Notes under the pieces: generated by a model
The model's database searches: none
Seen by the model: only the letters and a program-made list of their open reading frames with translations
Told to the model about the DNA's origin: nothing
Made by a program: the position numbers and the translations under genes
Shown: piece by piece, positions 6,090-7,413 of the stretch
Layout: each line of letters starts with the position of its first letter
Position numbering within the stretch: position 1 is the stretch's first letter
From: Candidatus Pelagibacterales bacterium
GTDB lineage: Bacteria; Pseudomonadota; Alphaproteobacteria; TMED109
Length of the DNA stretch: 7,413 nt
Assembly: GCA_002684605.1 (NCBI GenBank)
Contig: NYVM01000032.1
Span: forward strand, 11,427-18,839
Reading direction: 5' to 3'

Positions 6090-6998
6090 ATGGCTGATGT
6101 AAGCGAGAAAACTGTACTTAATGGTATAGGTTTGATGATTATAGCTACTATGTTGTTTTCGGTAATGCATGCGTCTATTAAGTTCATGTCAGCCAGTATG
6201 CATCCTTTTGAAATTGCTTTTTTTAGAAATTTATTTGGTTTATTGGTTATAGCTCCATGGTTTATAAAATATGGTTTAAAACCTCTCAAAACTAAAAGAT
6301 TAAAACTTCATATGGCTCGTTCATTTTTTAATTGTATAGCGATGCTATCATTTTTTTATTCACTAAGTATTGCTCCCCTAGCTGATGTAGCATCATTAGC
6401 TTTTACAGCCCCTTTATTTGCAAGTATATTAGCAGTAATATTTCTTAAAGAAATAGTAGGTATAAAAAGAATTATTGCTATAATACTTGGTTTTATAGGC
6501 GCATTGGTTATTATCGACCCTGTTTATTCATCTATCAATAATGGACATATATTAGTTTTATTATCAGCATCAGTATGGTCTGTTTCACTAATTATAATAA
6601 AGGTCTTAGGTAGAACAGAAAGTAGTGTAACGATAACTTCCTATATGGTTATAATAATGATTCCTTTATCTGCTATAGCAGCCTTTTTTTATTGGGAAAC
6701 GCCCACTCTTATAGACCTTTTTTATCTTATGATTATAGGTGTCTGTGGAACTGGAGCTCAGATGCTTTTAGCTCAAGCTCTAAGGCAAGGTGATACAAGT
6801 ATTATAATGCCTTTTGATTTTCTGAAGTTAATCTGGGCTGTGGGTATTGGTTATTTGTTTTTCTTTGAAATACCCTCTGTAAATACATGGGTCGGAAGTA
6901 TTATAATATTTTTAAGTACTTTATATATAGCATATAGGGAGAAAGTCTTATCTAAAAAGACCAAAGTCAAGAATATTACTCAACCTGTTGATCAATAG
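6090..6998 (+). CDS. DMT superfamily transporter, two EamA domains
   Basis: An inner-membrane protein of 302 residues with about ten hydrophobic segments arranged as two EamA repeats, the usual drug/metabolite transporter plan. The first repeat starts at GIGLMIIATMLFSVMHASIK and carries the family-typical HPFEIAFFRNLFGLLV; the second starts near NGHILVLLSASVWSVSL. A short basic C-terminal tail (REKVLSKKTKVK) should be cytoplasmic. DMT proteins export or import small metabolites such as amino acids, but the substrate cannot be read from sequence. The ATG at 6090 was chosen over the adjoining in-frame TTG at 6087; no clear ribosome-binding site precedes either. It follows mnmA by 36 bases but probably has its own promoter, so it may not belong to the sulfur operon. 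A cysteine or sulfur-metabolite role would be speculation. Confidence 0.88.
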   Translation: MADVSEKTVLNGIGLMIIATMLFSVMHASIKFMSASMHPFEIAFFRNLFGLLVIAPWFIKYGLKPLKTKRLKLHMARSFFNCIAMLSFFYSLSIAPLADVASLAFTAPLFASILAVIFLKEIVGIKRIIAIILGFIGALVIIDPVYSSINNGHILVLLSASVWSVSLIIIKVLGRTESSVTITSYMVIIMIPLSAIAAFFYWETPTLIDLFYLMIIGVCGTGAQMLLAQALRQGDTSIIMPFDFLKLIWAVGIGYLFFFEIPSVNTWVGSIIIFLSTLYIAYREKVLSKKTKVKNITQPVDQ

Positions 6999-7004
6999 TA
7001 AATT

Positions 7005-7023
7005 AAATAAATTCTTTATTTTT
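7005..7023 (+). terminator. Weak candidate terminator after the transporter gene
   Basis: AAATAAA (7005-7011) and TTTATTT (7015-7021) can pair around TTC, followed by two more T. The stem is A/T only and thus unstable, but it sits 6 bases after the transporter stop codon and the 3' arm is T-rich. No stronger terminator is visible between the transporter and the tRNA gene. Confidence 0.25.
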
Positions 7024-7047
7024 ATGCCATCATACTATAAAAGTATT

Positions 7048-7076
7048 TTGATATTACTATCATAAAAATTTAATAG
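7048..7076 (+). promoter_or_regulatory. Candidate promoter of tRNA-Met
   Basis: TTGATA (7048-7053), a 17-base spacer and TAATAG (7071-7076) give a good -35 and a mediocre -10, placing transcription start near 7083, about 11 bases before the mature tRNA. A small dyad, TACTAT (7055-7060) with ATAGTA (7073-7078), overlaps it; its meaning is unclear in such AT-rich sequence. Confidence 0.35.
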
Positions 7077-7093
7077 TATTATTATTTAGTAAT

Positions 7094-7170
7094 GGCGAAG
7101 TAGCTCAGTTGGTTAGAGCAGCGGAATCATAATCCGAAGGTCGTAGGTTCAAATCCTACCTTCGCTACCA
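7094..7170 (+). tRNA. tRNA-Met (CAT), elongator type
   Basis: A 77-base cloverleaf with encoded CCA. The acceptor arm pairs GGCGAAG with CTTCGCT (first pair G-U), the D stem is GCTC/GAGC, the anticodon stem GCGGA/TCCGA, the loop ATCATAA with anticodon CAT at 7128-7130, and the T arm GTAGG-TTCAAAT-CCTAC. It lacks the mismatched first pair and the GGG/CCC anticodon stem of initiator tRNA. The body (TAGCTCAGTTGGTTAGAGCAGCGGA) matches the elongator Met tRNA of alphaproteobacteria rather than the CAT-anticodon tRNA-Ile2. The outermost anticodon-stem pair is G opposite A, a mismatch. It is not an expected MnmA substrate. Confidence 0.96.
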
Positions 7171-7233
7171 TTAAAACCCTTACTCACAAAAGATTACAAA
7201 AAAATAAATTACTAAAAAACCTTCTAAAAATTA

Positions 7234-7253
7234 CTTAGACACAGTTAGACACA
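7234..7253 (+). repeat. Tandem 10-base direct repeat downstream of tRNA-Met
   Basis: CTTAGACACA (7234-7243) is followed directly by GTTAGACACA (7244-7253); nine of ten bases match. It stands out as a less AT-rich patch in the otherwise featureless spacer 7171-7308, about 64 bases past the tRNA 3' end. Short direct repeats here could be arm-type integrase sites or the remains of an integrated element, but no integrase gene and no duplicated tRNA 3' end are visible in the window. Confidence 0.6.
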
Positions 7254-7308
7254 ATTTTTTAGATAAAATTTAATATTAAGGTTTTTTTTAAAGTCTAAAT
7301 TTTAAAAT

Positions 7309-7413
7309 TTAAAATTGATAAGATATTTTAGCAGAATAAACATTAACATCATCAATTTCATCCATATCTTTTAATGATGTAGAATATGATATACCAAATT
7401 CTATATTTTTATG
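7309..7413 (-). CDS. C-terminal end of an outer-membrane beta-barrel (porin-like) protein, partial
   Basis: On the minus strand a frame is open from the window edge to TAA at 7311-7309, giving the last 34 residues of a protein whose start lies outside. Two stretches alternate polar and nonpolar residues as transmembrane beta strands do (IEFGISYSTS and VNVYSAKISYQF), joined by an acidic turn (KDMDEIDD). The final residue is Phe preceded by the alternating YSAKISYQF pattern, the classic C-terminal signal recognised by the BAM machinery in Gram-negative outer-membrane proteins. The gene converges on tRNA-Met. A general porin is the likeliest identity, but with only two strands visible another barrel protein cannot be excluded. 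Confidence 0.65.
   Translation of the reverse strand, partial: HKNIEFGISYSTSLKDMDEIDDVNVYSAKISYQF

Noticed and set aside
5996..6289. 97-codon minus-strand frame over the mnmA/transporter gap
   Set aside because: It is a shadow of two well-supported plus-strand genes, with no recognisable motif or plausible ribosome-binding site.
7094..7170. tRNA with CAT anticodon as initiator Met or tRNA-Ile2
   Set aside because: The first acceptor pair is G-U rather than the unpaired initiator pattern, the anticodon stem lacks GGG/CCC, and the body matches elongator Met rather than Ile2.
7297..7310. 14-base self-complementary AAATTTTAAAATTT as a terminator or site
   Set aside because: It is made only of A and T in an AT-rich spacer, has no loop or T-run arrangement, and is easily explained by composition.
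1..7413. CRISPR array, insertion sequence, phage or toxin-antitoxin genes
   Set aside because: No regularly spaced repeats, transposase motifs, terminal inverted repeats or small toxin/antitoxin-like frames were found on either strand.

Overview
The window is AT-rich (roughly 30% GC by eye), uses A/T-ending codons and AGA for arginine, and is densely packed. Its proteins look alphaproteobacterial: a short serine acetyltransferase, the Suf-associated type of cysteine desulfurase, an ISC/adrenodoxin-type ferredoxin, an MnmA with a CxxC centre, and an elongator tRNA-Met of the usual alphaproteobacterial form. A streamlined, low-GC, Gram-negative alphaproteobacterium (marine clade or similar) is the best guess; the exact lineage cannot be fixed from this sequence.

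Layout: positions 1-623 carry, on the minus strand, nearly all of a small serine alpha/beta hydrolase that runs off the left edge. A 165-base divergent intergenic region (624-788) holds candidate promoters and two inverted repeats. From 789 to 6053 six plus-strand genes lie head to tail with gaps of 9-26 bases or overlaps of 4 and 8 bases, so they are very likely one operon: cysE, a NifS-type cysteine desulfurase, an IscS-type cysteine desulfurase, a 2Fe-2S ferredoxin, a haloalkane-dehalogenase-like hydrolase, and mnmA. After a 36-base gap containing a perfect -10 box and a perfect 17-base palindrome comes a DMT/EamA family membrane transporter (6090-6998). Then follow an AT-rich spacer, tRNA-Met(CAT) at 7094-7170, an AT-rich spacer with a tandem 10-base repeat, and at the right edge the last 34 codons of a convergent outer-membrane beta-barrel (porin-like) gene.

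The operon reads as a sulfur-trafficking unit. CysE commits serine to cysteine synthesis, two desulfurases release sulfur from cysteine as persulfide, ferredoxin provides electrons, and MnmA puts sulfur on U34 of tRNAs. The Fe-S scaffold and chaperone genes normally found in an isc operon (iscU, iscA, hscB, hscA, iscR) are absent from the run. The IscS-like protein also stops exactly where the IscU-docking C-terminal tail of E. coli IscS would begin. This suggests that the desulfurases serve MnmA and/or a SUF-type system elsewhere.

The most unexpected single feature is in the dehalogenase-like gene. It keeps the family fold signatures, both candidate halide-binding tryptophans, the acid and the catalytic histidine, but has Glu (residue 127) where the Asp nucleophile should be. 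No mobile element, CRISPR array or wholly new system was recognised.
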